Program-made: the position numbers and the translations under genes
The notes under the pieces: generated by a model
Told to the model about the DNA's origin: nothing
The model's database searches: none
Seen by the model: only the letters and a program-made list of their open reading frames with translations
Source of the DNA: Mycobacterium sp. Root265
GTDB taxonomy: Bacteria > Actinomycetota > Actinomycetes > Mycobacteriales > Mycobacteriaceae
Length of the DNA: 64,000 bases
Direction: 5' to 3'
Assembly (NCBI RefSeq): GCF_001428895.1
Contig: NZ_LMJA01000010.1
Location: 41,339 to 105,338, forward strand
Part shown: positions 40,741-49,593 of the stretch, piece after piece
Numbering within the stretch: position 1 is the stretch's first letter
How the letters are laid out: the number at the start of each line of letters is the position of its first letter

Positions 40741-42174
40741 ATGAATCGGCAGGCCAGAGACGTCATTCTTTATGAGCTCAACGAAGTCCCGTGGGATGTC
40801 GTCGACATCTACGTCAAGCATCGTCCCGACTCGAACATCGCGGCACTGCTCCGGGAGGGCCAGTCGCTGACCACCGTGCACGAGGACCGCGAGGAGTTGC
40901 AGGGGCTGCAGCCGTGGCGCACCTGGCCCACCCTGCACACCTCCTCCTACGAGCACAATTCCTTCGACCTGGGCCAGGATCCCTCGACGTTCCGCGGCGA
41001 GCCGATCTGGGATGTCGCCGAGAAAGCCGGTCTGTCCGTCGGACTGTTCGGCCCGATGCAGAGCTGGCCGGCCCGCCCGTTCAAGCACGGCGGCTTCTAT
41101 GTGCCCGACACCTTCGCCTCCGATGCCAAGACCTACCCGCCCGCCCTGGAACGGTTCCAGGCGTTCAACCTCGCGATGACCGGTGAGAACGGTTTCTCGC
41201 CGGACTCCGCGCTGAGCCCCAAGGCGCTGGCCGGCACCGCGGTCGATCTGGTGCGGCTCGGGCTGACACCTCGGGTCACCGCCACCCTGGCCACCCATCT
41301 GGTCAAGGAGCGAATCGACCCGCGCTACAAGGCTTTCCGATCGGCGATGCAGGCCCCGCTGAGCTTCGATCTGTATTGGCGCCAGCACCGCAAGAACAAC
41401 CCGCGCCTCAGCGTCTTCTTCACCAATCACGTGGCCGGCATGATGCACCGGTTCTGGGGCGACGGGATGCCCGGCTACACCGAGACGTACGAGTACGACG
41501 CCGACGAGGTGTACGGCAGCTTCATCGTCGCCGCGATGGACATCACCGACCGCCAGATCGGGCGCATCCGCAAATATCTGGCCAAGCATCCGCAGTCGAT
41601 GCTGGTGCTGTCGGCCAGCATGGGCCAGGGCCCGGTGGAGGTGCCCAAGTTCGACGGTGGCCGGTTCGTCCTGGACGACCACACCAAGCTGATCGCCCAA
41701 TTGGGCCTCAAGCCCGCCGACGTCGCGCTGGCGATGTACCCGATGCTCTCGCTGGTCTTCCAGTCGGAGTCCGATGCCGCCGAGGCCGTCGCACCGCTGG
41801 AGTCGGTTCTGGTGAACGGCACCGAGCGGCTGTTCGCCCGACTGCGGGTGGAGGGCAAGACCGTCACCTTCGGCATCGACTACACGGTGCCCGGCGACGA
41901 CACCACGACCGTGACCCTGCGGCCCACGGGTGCCGACGCCGGCGTGACCGTCCCGGCCACCGAGTTGGGCCTGAGCGTGCACTCGCGGATCGGTGGGGTG
42001 AACACCGGATACCACATCCCCGAGGGCATCCTGCTGGCCGCGGGTGCCGGCGTGACCGCCGATCCCTCGCGCAAGGAGGTCGACATCCTCGACGTGGCGC
42101 CGTCACTGTTGGCCAATGCGCTCGGGGTGGACCCGTCGCCGTCGATGAAGGGCATCCCGACCCTGTTCGGCTGA
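40741..42174 (+). CDS. Type I phosphodiesterase/nucleotide pyrophosphatase-like protein
   Basis: A 477-residue alkaline-phosphatase-superfamily protein. The catalytic Thr loop is present (TWPTLHTSSYEHN, Thr64), as are NHVAGMMHRFWGD and C-terminal GYHIPEGILLAAG (His425) with DILDVAPSLLANALG. The usual Asp-His of the SDHG metal motif is replaced by SASMG (residues 291-295), so a metal site looks lost. ATG with AGGAAAGGGG upstream. Inserted between sufE-like and accA3 compared with M. tuberculosis. No signal peptide. Activity is uncertain. Confidence 0.8.
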   Translation: MNRQARDVILYELNEVPWDVVDIYVKHRPDSNIAALLREGQSLTTVHEDREELQGLQPWRTWPTLHTSSYEHNSFDLGQDPSTFRGEPIWDVAEKAGLSVGLFGPMQSWPARPFKHGGFYVPDTFASDAKTYPPALERFQAFNLAMTGENGFSPDSALSPKALAGTAVDLVRLGLTPRVTATLATHLVKERIDPRYKAFRSAMQAPLSFDLYWRQHRKNNPRLSVFFTNHVAGMMHRFWGDGMPGYTETYEYDADEVYGSFIVAAMDITDRQIGRIRKYLAKHPQSMLVLSASMGQGPVEVPKFDGGRFVLDDHTKLIAQLGLKPADVALAMYPMLSLVFQSESDAAEAVAPLESVLVNGTERLFARLRVEGKTVTFGIDYTVPGDDTTTVTLRPTGADAGVTVPATELGLSVHSRIGGVNTGYHIPEGILLAAGAGVTADPSRKEVDILDVAPSLLANALGVDPSPSMKGIPTLFG

Positions 42175-42198
42175 GGAAGAACTCGACAGCTGTCAAGA

Positions 42199-42232
42199 AA
42201 CGGCGGTGCCCCCGAACGGGGGCGCCGCCGTT
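42199..42232 (+). terminator. Strong intrinsic-type terminator hairpin
   Basis: A GC-rich stem (AACGGCGG arm to CCGCCGTT arm, with CCCCC-GAAC-GGGGG inside) 25 bp after the phosphodiesterase-like stop, followed by the T-containing TTCTACTCT. It separates this gene from accA3. Confidence 0.85.
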
Positions 42233-42374
42233 CTACTCTGAGGGTGCATTCGGCGGCATTCCCGCAGCGCAGCTACCGAGCACGTCACACGTACCGACCA
42301 GTAACAAACCCGCCTTACCGGAAGGGCGACGGTAACTCCGCCGAAAATCGGGGGTCCGACTCGCCACCCCGGAA

Positions 42375-42403
42375 TTGGACACATAAACTTCGCCCGATAC
42401 ATT
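42375..42403 (+). promoter_or_regulatory. Housekeeping-type promoter of accA3
   Basis: TTGGAC (42375-42380), a 17-nt spacer and TACATT (42398-42403), 42 nt upstream of the accA3 GTG. This matches a SigA-like -35/-10 arrangement. Confidence 0.55.
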
Positions 42404-42408
42404 CTTAA

Positions 42409-44241
<1,833 letters not shown>

Positions 44242-44252
44242 CACCCGCTCAC

Positions 44253-44303
44253 TGGCCACTTATTGCGCGGGTTCGTACCGAATCCCGTGCGATAAGTGGC
44301 CAT
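44253..44303. repeat. 51-bp palindrome (copy 2 of 2)
   Basis: Arms of 19 bp start TGGCCACTTATTGCGCGGG on the left and mirror with two mismatches on the right; a further TTCG...CGAA pairing reaches the centre. It starts 11 bp after the accA3 stop. The outer ends match the palindrome at 7869-7917. Possible terminator, but more likely a dispersed element because the ends are conserved. Confidence 0.8.
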
Positions 44304-44322
44304 TCGGCATTCTGGAGGCCTG

Positions 44323-44655
44323 ATGGAACCCGTGGAGATCAACAACGGGCAGTGGTACCTGCGGGGGCTGCGCTACGACGATCGCGTCGATGACCGCCCC
44401 GCTTTGGCCGACCTCGGCGAAACCGACCTCGATTACATCGACGAGGCCGCCGACGGCTGGGAATCCGACACCCGCTACACCTGGGCGGTGTGCGAACCGA
44501 GCACCGGCGAACTGCTCGCCGAGGTCACTCTGGACCGCGAAACGGGGTTCATGGCCAGCAGGGCCCGGCCGGGCTTCGAAGACGCAGCGGCGATGTCCGA
44601 GGACACCGTGCGGCGTTATGCATCGGCCGCGCTGGGCCTCACGGTGCACACCTGA
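44323..44655 (+). CDS. Hypothetical protein, 110 residues
   Basis: Small acidic protein from ATG 44323, with TGGAGG upstream. A NNGQWYLRGLRYDDRVDD N terminus and YTWAVCEPSTGELLAEVTLDRETG loosely resemble the start and a beta-hairpin of GNAT acetyltransferases, but there is no acetyl-CoA loop, so no function is assigned. It lies between accA3 and a nucleotidyltransferase, converging on the latter with a 1-bp gap. Confidence 0.6.
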   Translation: MEPVEINNGQWYLRGLRYDDRVDDRPALADLGETDLDYIDEAADGWESDTRYTWAVCEPSTGELLAEVTLDRETGFMASRARPGFEDAAAMSEDTVRRYASAALGLTVHT

Positions 44656-44656
44656 C

Positions 44657-45217
44657 TCAATTCTCGGCCCGCTCGTCCATATCGGCACCGCCGGCCAGAT
44701 CACCACATTCCACCGCGATGACGTCCTCGCGGGCGCGCAGGAACGGCCCGGCTCCGACGTCACCGCTCAGCCCGGTGAGCAATTCCCGCCGATGCCGGCG
44801 CGCGATGACGACGGGATGGCCCGGGCGGCCGGCATAGACCGCTCGGGCCAATCCCGACGGTGCCGAGCGGGCCGCTTCGAGCACCCGGGCGACCACGTCG
44901 GCCCCGACATCCGGGGTGTCCACCAGATGCACGACGGCGAAGGCCGCGTCCACGGCGTTCAGCCCCGCCCGCAAGGACGCCGACAGACCGTCGGCCCAGT
45001 CCGGCGCATGCACCGCGCGGGCCGGGGCGGGCACTTCGACGGCATCCGCACCGGCCGCACCCAGCACCACGACCACCTCATCACAGCCACCGCCAGCCAG
45101 GGCCGCAACCGCCCGCCGCAACCAAACTCCGTTATCTGCAAGGACTTTCGGCATCCCATACCGGGTGCCTGCTCCGGCGGCCAGCACGACGCCGGCGGCG
45201 GGGGCGGTAATCGACAT
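44657..45217 (-). CDS. MobA/MocA-like NTP transferase
   Basis: A 186-residue nucleotidyltransferase with the N-terminal signature GVVLAAGAGTRYGMPK (residues 9-24), HLVDTPDVG carrying the metal-binding Asp, and a GRPGHPVVIARRHR segment. This fits molybdenum-cofactor cytidylyl/guanylyltransferases. No molybdoenzyme gene is nearby, so the cofactor role is by family only. Start at ATG 45217. Confidence 0.83.
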   Translation of the reverse strand: MSITAPAAGVVLAAGAGTRYGMPKVLADNGVWLRRAVAALAGGGCDEVVVVLGAAGADAVEVPAPARAVHAPDWADGLSASLRAGLNAVDAAFAVVHLVDTPDVGADVVARVLEAARSAPSGLARAVYAGRPGHPVVIARRHRRELLTGLSGDVGAGPFLRAREDVIAVECGDLAGGADMDERAEN

Positions 45218-45531
45218 GACACCAGTGTGAACCGGTCAACGGAATCCGGCCCATCGACCGGGAGAATCACCGTGATGTCAAAAATGACACGTGACATCGC
45301 AATTTCCTGAGAGTCCAGCAAGGCGATTGTTCGCATTGATCATGTGGCGTAGGGTCGGTACCAGGTTGAGTTAACAGCCGGCACCACGCGTCATCGCAGC
45401 TACGGGGCCCTCGAGAGCCCCCGCCTGATTTGCCTCAAGCACACGGGGTCGATTTCTTCAGAACCGGAACACGCGGACGCGTGCCAGCACGATCAGGTTC
45501 ATCCAGAGTGCATCCGACTGATGGAGTACAC
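45218..45531. other. Intergenic region upstream of STAS gene, several inverted repeats
   Basis: A 314-bp region between divergent genes with no gene seen. It contains GATGTCA and TGACATC arms (45274-45298) nested with TGTCA-AAAA-TGACA (45276-45289), a GGGGC...GCCCC hairpin around CTCGAG (45404-45421), and CACGC-GGAC-GCGTG (45470-45483). These could be operators or leader structure for the STAS gene. No clear SigF-type promoter was found. Confidence 0.5.
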
Positions 45532-45903
45532 ATGACCAACCTCAACGCCGACGTGCGGGTCGCTGCCACGCAGCACCTCACCCGCGACCGGGCGAGCTAC
45601 ACCACCCAGGCCTTACCGCCGTCGACCGTCGTGATCACCGTCGAAGGTGAACTCGATGCGGCGAACACCACCCAGTTCAGCGACTACATCCAGCTCCGCC
45701 TGCGTAATGCCGAGAAGCTGGTGCTCGACCTCAGTGGAGTGACTTTCTTTGCCGCAGAAGCGTTCTCGGCTGTTCACAAGGTGAGCGTCCAGGCCGCCGG
45801 GCAGAACGTGCAGTGGAATCTGCTGACCAGCGCAGCCGTCGACCGGATGTTGCAGATCTGCGATCCCGACCACGCTCTCGACGAACTGCGCAAGGCAGGC
45901 TGA
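45532..45903 (+). CDS. STAS-domain protein, anti-sigma antagonist type
   Basis: A 123-residue STAS protein (residues 30-120) of the RsbV/SpoIIAA kind, which normally binds an RsbW-type anti-sigma kinase. VVITVEGELDAANTTQF and LVLDLSGVTFF are typical. The expected D-S-S-G phospho-loop reads A74-A75-E76-A77, so the phosphoacceptor Ser is missing. ATG 45532 has GGAG upstream. It converges on sigF with one base between stop codons, so it is a good candidate SigF-network regulator. Confidence 0.82.
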   Translation: MTNLNADVRVAATQHLTRDRASYTTQALPPSTVVITVEGELDAANTTQFSDYIQLRLRNAEKLVLDLSGVTFFAAEAFSAVHKVSVQAAGQNVQWNLLTSAAVDRMLQICDPDHALDELRKAG

Positions 45904-45904
45904 C

Positions 45905-46657
45905 CTACTGCAGTTCGTCGCGCAGGCGGGCCAGGGATTTCGCCAACAGGCGCGACACGTGCATCTGCGAGATGCCGACCCGTTCGGCGATCTGTGACTG
46001 GGTCATCGATTCGAAGAACCTGAGGATCAGCACCGTGCGCTCACGCTCGGGCAGGGTCGCCAGCAGCGGTCGCAGCGCCTCCCGGTTCTCGATCTGATCG
46101 AGCGCGTCATCTGAGGATCCGAGGGTATCGGCGATCGCCGGCGCCTCGTCATCGCCCGAACCGCCGCTGTCGATGGACAGCGTGTTGTACGAGCTGCCGG
46201 CGATCAGACCCTCGACCACCTCTTCGCGATCCATGCCGAGTTCGGCGGCGAGTTCGGTGGGGGTCGGCGCGTGGCCCAACCGCTGGGACAACTCCGCGGT
46301 GGCCGCACCCAGGCGCAGGTGCAGCTCCTTGAGCCTGCGCGGCACCTTCACCGACCAGCCGTTGTCGCGGAAGTGCCTGCGCACCTCGCCCATGATGGTG
46401 GGCACCGCGTAGGAGGCGAAGTCCGAGCCGGCATCGACGTCAAACCGGTTGACCGCGTTGACCAGACCGACGCGAGCCACCTGCACCAGGTCGTCGCGGG
46501 CTTCACCGCGGCCTTCGAAGCGGCGCGCGATGTGATCTGCCAAGGGTAGGCAGCGCTGCACTATCCGCTCGCGTTGCCGCGCGAATTGTGCTGAGCCCTC
46601 AGGGAGTTCGCGGAGTTCGCGGAACATCTCGAGGACGTCGGCGTATTCCGAACTCAC
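45905..46657 (-). CDS. sigF: RNA polymerase sigma factor SigF
   Basis: A 250-residue group 3 sigma factor of the SigB/SigF stress type. Region 2 is LPLADHIARRFEGRGEARDDLVQVARVGL with DFASYAVPTIMGEVRRHFRD; region 4 ends in the helix-turn-helix MTQSQIAERVGISQMHVSRLL. GTG start overlaps the rsbW stop (GTGA, 46654-46657), giving coupled synthesis with its anti-sigma factor. Syntenic with Rv3286c. Confidence 0.95.
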   Translation of the reverse strand: MSSEYADVLEMFRELRELPEGSAQFARQRERIVQRCLPLADHIARRFEGRGEARDDLVQVARVGLVNAVNRFDVDAGSDFASYAVPTIMGEVRRHFRDNGWSVKVPRRLKELHLRLGAATAELSQRLGHAPTPTELAAELGMDREEVVEGLIAGSSYNTLSIDSGGSGDDEAPAIADTLGSSDDALDQIENREALRPLLATLPERERTVLILRFFESMTQSQIAERVGISQMHVSRLLAKSLARLRDELQ

Positions 46658-47079
46658 TGCAGCAGGCTCGCTCGTCTCGCAGTGAGCGAAATCCCGAACA
46701 CGCTGTCGGACTCGTTGAAGGTGCTGACCTCGTCGGTCAGCGAATTGAGCACGTGCCAGCTGAAGCTTCCCGGAGCCACGATGGTGTCCTCGTCGGTCTC
46801 ACAGGTCGCCGACGCACGGACCACTACCGCGTCCTCGCGCGGTTCGACCCGTACCAGCAACGGCGAGCCGGGCACCGCCGACCGGATGAGCCGGGTGGCG
46901 GCCTCGTCGACCGCCAAGCGCAGATCGGAGACGGCGTCGAAATCCAGATCTTCGAATGTCGCCACGGCGGACACCAAAGCCCGCAGCACGGCGAGGTTCT
47001 CCACGGTGGCAGCCACCCGAAGTTCCACCGATCTGTCTCCGACGACCGCACCGTCGTGCGTGCCCGTACCGTGCACCAT
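46654..47079 (-). CDS. rsbW: Anti-sigma F factor RsbW (UsfX)
   Basis: A 141-residue GHKL-fold anti-sigma factor that holds SigF. The helix LRLAVDEAATRLIRSA holds the N-box; Thr replaces the catalytic Asn, as I recall for M. tuberculosis UsfX. GSFSWHVLNSLTDEV and SVFGISLTARRA are shared with that protein. ATG 47079 has GGGAGG upstream; an upstream open extension overlaps the promoter. Operon with sigF from the SigF-type promoter at 47108-47134. Confidence 0.9.
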   Translation of the reverse strand: MVHGTGTHDGAVVGDRSVELRVAATVENLAVLRALVSAVATFEDLDFDAVSDLRLAVDEAATRLIRSAVPGSPLLVRVEPREDAVVVRASATCETDEDTIVAPGSFSWHVLNSLTDEVSTFNESDSVFGISLTARRASLLQ

Positions 47080-47107
47080 CTGACCTCCCGCTGAGTCCGC
47101 TCGGAGG

Positions 47108-47134
47108 TTACCCCACAACTGCTGGTAGCTAACC
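47108..47134 (-). promoter_or_regulatory. SigF-type promoter of rsbW-sigF
   Basis: Minus strand: GGTTA (47130-47134), a 16-nt spacer and GGGTAA (47108-47113), about 28 nt before the rsbW ATG. It is close to the SigF consensus GGTTT-N15/17-GGGTA, implying autoregulation as known for M. tuberculosis usfX-sigF. Confidence 0.75.
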
Positions 47135-47158
47135 AACGGTCCTGCACCGCCTCACGGG

Positions 47159-47185
47159 TGTGTCACCTTGACGAGCCATGGGTAA
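47159..47185 (+). promoter_or_regulatory. SigF-like promoter, possible leaderless start
   Basis: TGTGT (47159-47163), 16-nt spacer, GGGTAA (47180-47185); the ATG of the 40-residue protein lies 9 nt further on. Perfect -10, weak -35. Divergent from the rsbW promoter. Confidence 0.45.
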
Positions 47186-47194
47186 TCCCGCGCT

Positions 47195-47317
47195 ATGAGC
47201 AACAACACGTTGCGCGGGGTCCTCATCGCCATCGCCGTGGTGCTGACCATCGCCGTACTCATCGCCATCGGTGTGTACGCCGTCGCTTTCATCATGCTCG
47301 GGCCGATGATGGCCTGA
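47195..47317 (+). CDS. Small membrane protein, 40 residues
   Basis: A short gene (ATG 47195, TGA 47315-47317) encoding one hydrophobic helix (GVLIAIAVVLTIAVLIAIGV, residues 8-27, then YAVAFIML). It has no ribosome site and starts 9 nt after a GGGTAA -10-like sequence, so it may be leaderless and SigF-dependent. Tiny membrane proteins are common among stress genes; function is unknown. Confidence 0.6.
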   Translation: MSNNTLRGVLIAIAVVLTIAVLIAIGVYAVAFIMLGPMMA

Positions 47318-47371
47318 AATGAGCATGCCGCCCTCGGTACCCCGTCACACCGGGTCGACAAACCTTGAGGC

Positions 47372-47397
47372 CGTTTCGCCGGTCATACCCCGGGTAC
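47372..47397 (+). promoter_or_regulatory. SigF-type promoter before acidic small protein
   Basis: CGTTT (47372-47376), 15-nt spacer, GGGTAC (47392-47397), then 9 nt to the ATG at 47407. Good fit to the SigF consensus; suggests a leaderless transcript. Confidence 0.65.
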
Positions 47398-47406
47398 TCA
47401 TCCCCC

Positions 47407-47610
47407 ATGACGAGTCCAGTTCCCGACGAGGTACCCGTCGCCGATGCCCTCGAGCAGTCCCGCGACGCCGCGGAGACCGTCCCGGACCGGGAGTCCCCGG
47501 AGCCCGACCACGGCGCCCCGCCGCTGGAGGCGAGTGCGGCCGACTGGCAGGAGCAGACCGCCGCGCTGGATCCGGACGCCGACGCGGACGAATTCGACCG
47601 CCGCGGCTGA
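47407..47610 (+). CDS. Small acidic hypothetical protein, 67 residues
   Basis: A very acidic, Asp/Glu/Ala-rich, probably disordered protein (DEVPVADALEQSRDAAETV near the start, AALDPDADADEFDRRG at the end). No domain is recognised. ATG 47407 has no ribosome site and lies 9 nt after a SigF-type -10. It sits in a run of stress-type genes. Confidence 0.65.
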   Translation: MTSPVPDEVPVADALEQSRDAAETVPDRESPEPDHGAPPLEASAADWQEQTAALDPDADADEFDRRG

Positions 47611-47658
47611 CGCGTTGGGAGCCAACCGGACCCGGCCGACGCCGGTCGGCTTGTTGCG

Positions 47659-47685
47659 TGTTTGCATCGTGCGAGGGGTGGGCAT
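47659..47685 (+). promoter_or_regulatory. SigF-like promoter before DoxX-like gene
   Basis: TGTTT (47659-47663), 16-nt spacer, GGGCAT (47680-47685), then exactly 9 nt to the ATG at 47695. The -10 has T to C, the same variant as at 53577-53582. Confidence 0.5.
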
Positions 47686-47694
47686 TCCTGGCCC

Positions 47695-48597
47695 ATGTTG
47701 GTTCGACGAATCGCCCGCCCACTGTTGTCAGCCGCCTTCATCGGACAGGGTATTGAAGCCCTGCGAGACGTGAAGCCCGCCGCCGAGGTCGTACAGCCGA
47801 CCCTTGACGCGGCCCAGGCGCTCCCGAGCTCGGTTGCCGATCAGATCCCCGACAATGCCGTCACCGTCGCGCGCATCAACGCCGCCGTGCAGATCGGCGG
47901 CGGTCTGCTGTTGGCCACCGGCCGCATCCCACGGGTCGCCTCGGCGCTGCTGGCGGCCACCGTGATTCCCGGCAATCTCGGCAAGCACATGTTCTGGGAC
48001 GAGACCGATCCGGCTCTCAAGGCCGAGAAGCGTCGCGGGTTCCTGACCGACCTGAGCCTGATCGGCGGCCTGGTGCTCGCGTCGGCCGACACGGCCGGGA
48101 AGCCGTCACTGGGCTGGCGCGGCCGGCGTGCCGGACGTCGTGTGGCCGAACGCGTTTCAGCCGCGCTGCCGTCGTCCTCGCACGACGCACTGATCGATGC
48201 GGAGCTGGCCGACAAGCTCAGTCACGGCGTACAGACCGGCGTCGACCGCGGCCGAGAATTGGCCGAGACGGCCTACGACCGGGCCGCCCCGCTGGCCGCG
48301 ACCGCATACGAGCGCAGCGCCAAGGCGCTACGAAAGGCCGAAGACCGTGCCGCACCGCTGGCGGCCCAGGCCTATGAGCGCAGCGCGCACGCCCTGCAGA
48401 AGGGCGCCGACAAGGCCGCACCGCTGGCCGCCGAAGCCTACGAACGCAGCGCTTACGCCCTGCAGAAGGGTGCCGACAGGGCCGCACCGCTGGCCGCCGA
48501 GGCACGTCGCCGGGGCACGGAACTGGCCGAGACCGCCATCGAGCAGGGTGGCGACCAGCTGTCCTCCGGCTGGCGACGGGTGCGCAAGCAGGTCTGA
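47695..48597 (+). CDS. DoxX family protein with C-terminal 22-residue repeats
   Basis: A 300-residue protein. Residues 1-150 form a DoxX-like membrane domain of about four helices (LLSAAFIGQGIEAL, INAAVQIGGGLLLATGR, ALLAATVIPGNLG, LSLIGGLVLASAD). The C-terminal half is Ala-rich and charged, with tandem 22-residue repeats at residues 195-216, 217-238 and 239-260 plus a partial copy (unit DRAAPLAAxAYERSAxALxK). These resemble amphipathic 11-mer helices of LEA or lipid-binding proteins. SigF-like promoter upstream, no ribosome site. Confidence 0.8.
   Translation: MLVRRIARPLLSAAFIGQGIEALRDVKPAAEVVQPTLDAAQALPSSVADQIPDNAVTVARINAAVQIGGGLLLATGRIPRVASALLAATVIPGNLGKHMFWDETDPALKAEKRRGFLTDLSLIGGLVLASADTAGKPSLGWRGRRAGRRVAERVSAALPSSSHDALIDAELADKLSHGVQTGVDRGRELAETAYDRAAPLAATAYERSAKALRKAEDRAAPLAAQAYERSAHALQKGADKAAPLAAEAYERSAYALQKGADRAAPLAAEARRRGTELAETAIEQGGDQLSSGWRRVRKQV
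48277..48510 (+). repeat. 66-bp tandem coding repeats in DoxX-like gene
   Basis: Units at 48277-48342, 48343-48408 and 48409-48474 plus a partial unit encode the 22-residue helical repeats. The second and third units are the most alike at DNA level, suggesting recent duplication. Confidence 0.8.
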
Positions 48598-48612
48598 CGC
48601 CGTCCTGATGTC

Positions 48613-49592
48613 GTGACGGCCTCGCGTCCCCTGCCCGCCGCCGCCGGCCCGTCGTCGGCGGCGGTGACAGCGCACCTGGCAGGGCGGGTGCAGGACCTCA
48701 CCCGCGTGCGGCCCGGCAGCGCCGACCCGGTGGGGCTCGACGTGCAGCTGGCACTGTATGTCTGTTATGAGTTGGCCTACCGGGGCTTCCAGGGCGTCGA
48801 TCCGAGATGGGAATGGGACGCCGACCTGATCGGACTGCGCAGCCGGCTCGAAAAGGTCTTTCTCGACCACCTTCGCGACTGCGCCGGCGATACCGGCGGG
48901 ATATCGGCTGCCGAGGAGATGCGGCGGCTCACCGCGGAGTCCGACGACGTCGGCGGGCCGGCACACTTTCTGCACCACCACGGGACCTGGCAGCAGATGC
49001 GCGAGTACTTCGTGCACCGCTCACTGCACCGGCTCAAGGAAGCCGATCCGCAGGCGTGGGTCATCCCCCGGCTCACCGGGCAGGCTAAGGCATCGTTCGT
49101 GGCCGTCGAGTTCGACGAGTACGGCGCCGGTCACGCCGCGCACATGGACCAGCGGCTGTTCGCCGAGTTGATGCGGCCGCTGAACTCGACGATGCCTATC
49201 TGGCGTACCTGGGCGCGGTCCCCGCGGTGTCGCTGACGGTGGTGAACCTGATGTCGATGTTCGGGCTGCACCGCAGTCTGCGCGGCGCCGCGGTCGGGCA
49301 CTTCGCGGCGGCCGGGATCACCTCACCGCCGTATTCGCGGCGGTTGGCGGATGCACTGGAGGGGATGGACGCTCCCGGTCCGTGCACGAAGTTCTATCGC
49401 GAACACGCGTGCGTTCCCGAGAACGACATGGCGTTCGAGGTGGTCGGCGATCTGTTGGAGGCCGAGCCCGAGCTCAACGAGGATGTGGTGTTCGGCATCC
49501 GCGCGCACGATATCGTCGAGAATCGGCTCGCCGAGCACATGCTGAAGAGTTGGGCGGCCGAGGAGACCTCACTACTGCAGGCGCTGAGCTGA
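48613..49592 (+). pseudogene. Iron-containing redox enzyme family, frameshifted
   Basis: Two overlapping frames together make one heme-oxygenase-like di-iron protein. Frame A (from GTG 48613) contains HFLHHHGTWQQMREYFVHRS and HAAHMDQRLFAELM; the family sequence then continues as LDDAYLAYLGAVPAVSLTVVNLMSMF in another frame to the stop at 49592, with a late HDIVENRLAEHML. One G appears missing after CCGCTG near 49182. This is either a true inactivating deletion or a sequencing error. It lies 15 bp after the DoxX-like gene, likely the same SigF-driven transcript. Confidence 0.82.
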
Positions 49593-49593
49593 A

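Noticed and set aside
45218-45531. SigF promoter for the STAS gene
   Set aside because: GGGTCG and GATTT-like words are present, but no pair has 15-17 nt spacing.
45521-45535. Mini-ORF (MEYT) overlapping the STAS start
   Set aside because: Its ATG is part of the ribosome site region (TGGAG) of the real gene, so it is probably accidental, unlike the duplicated start at 24128.
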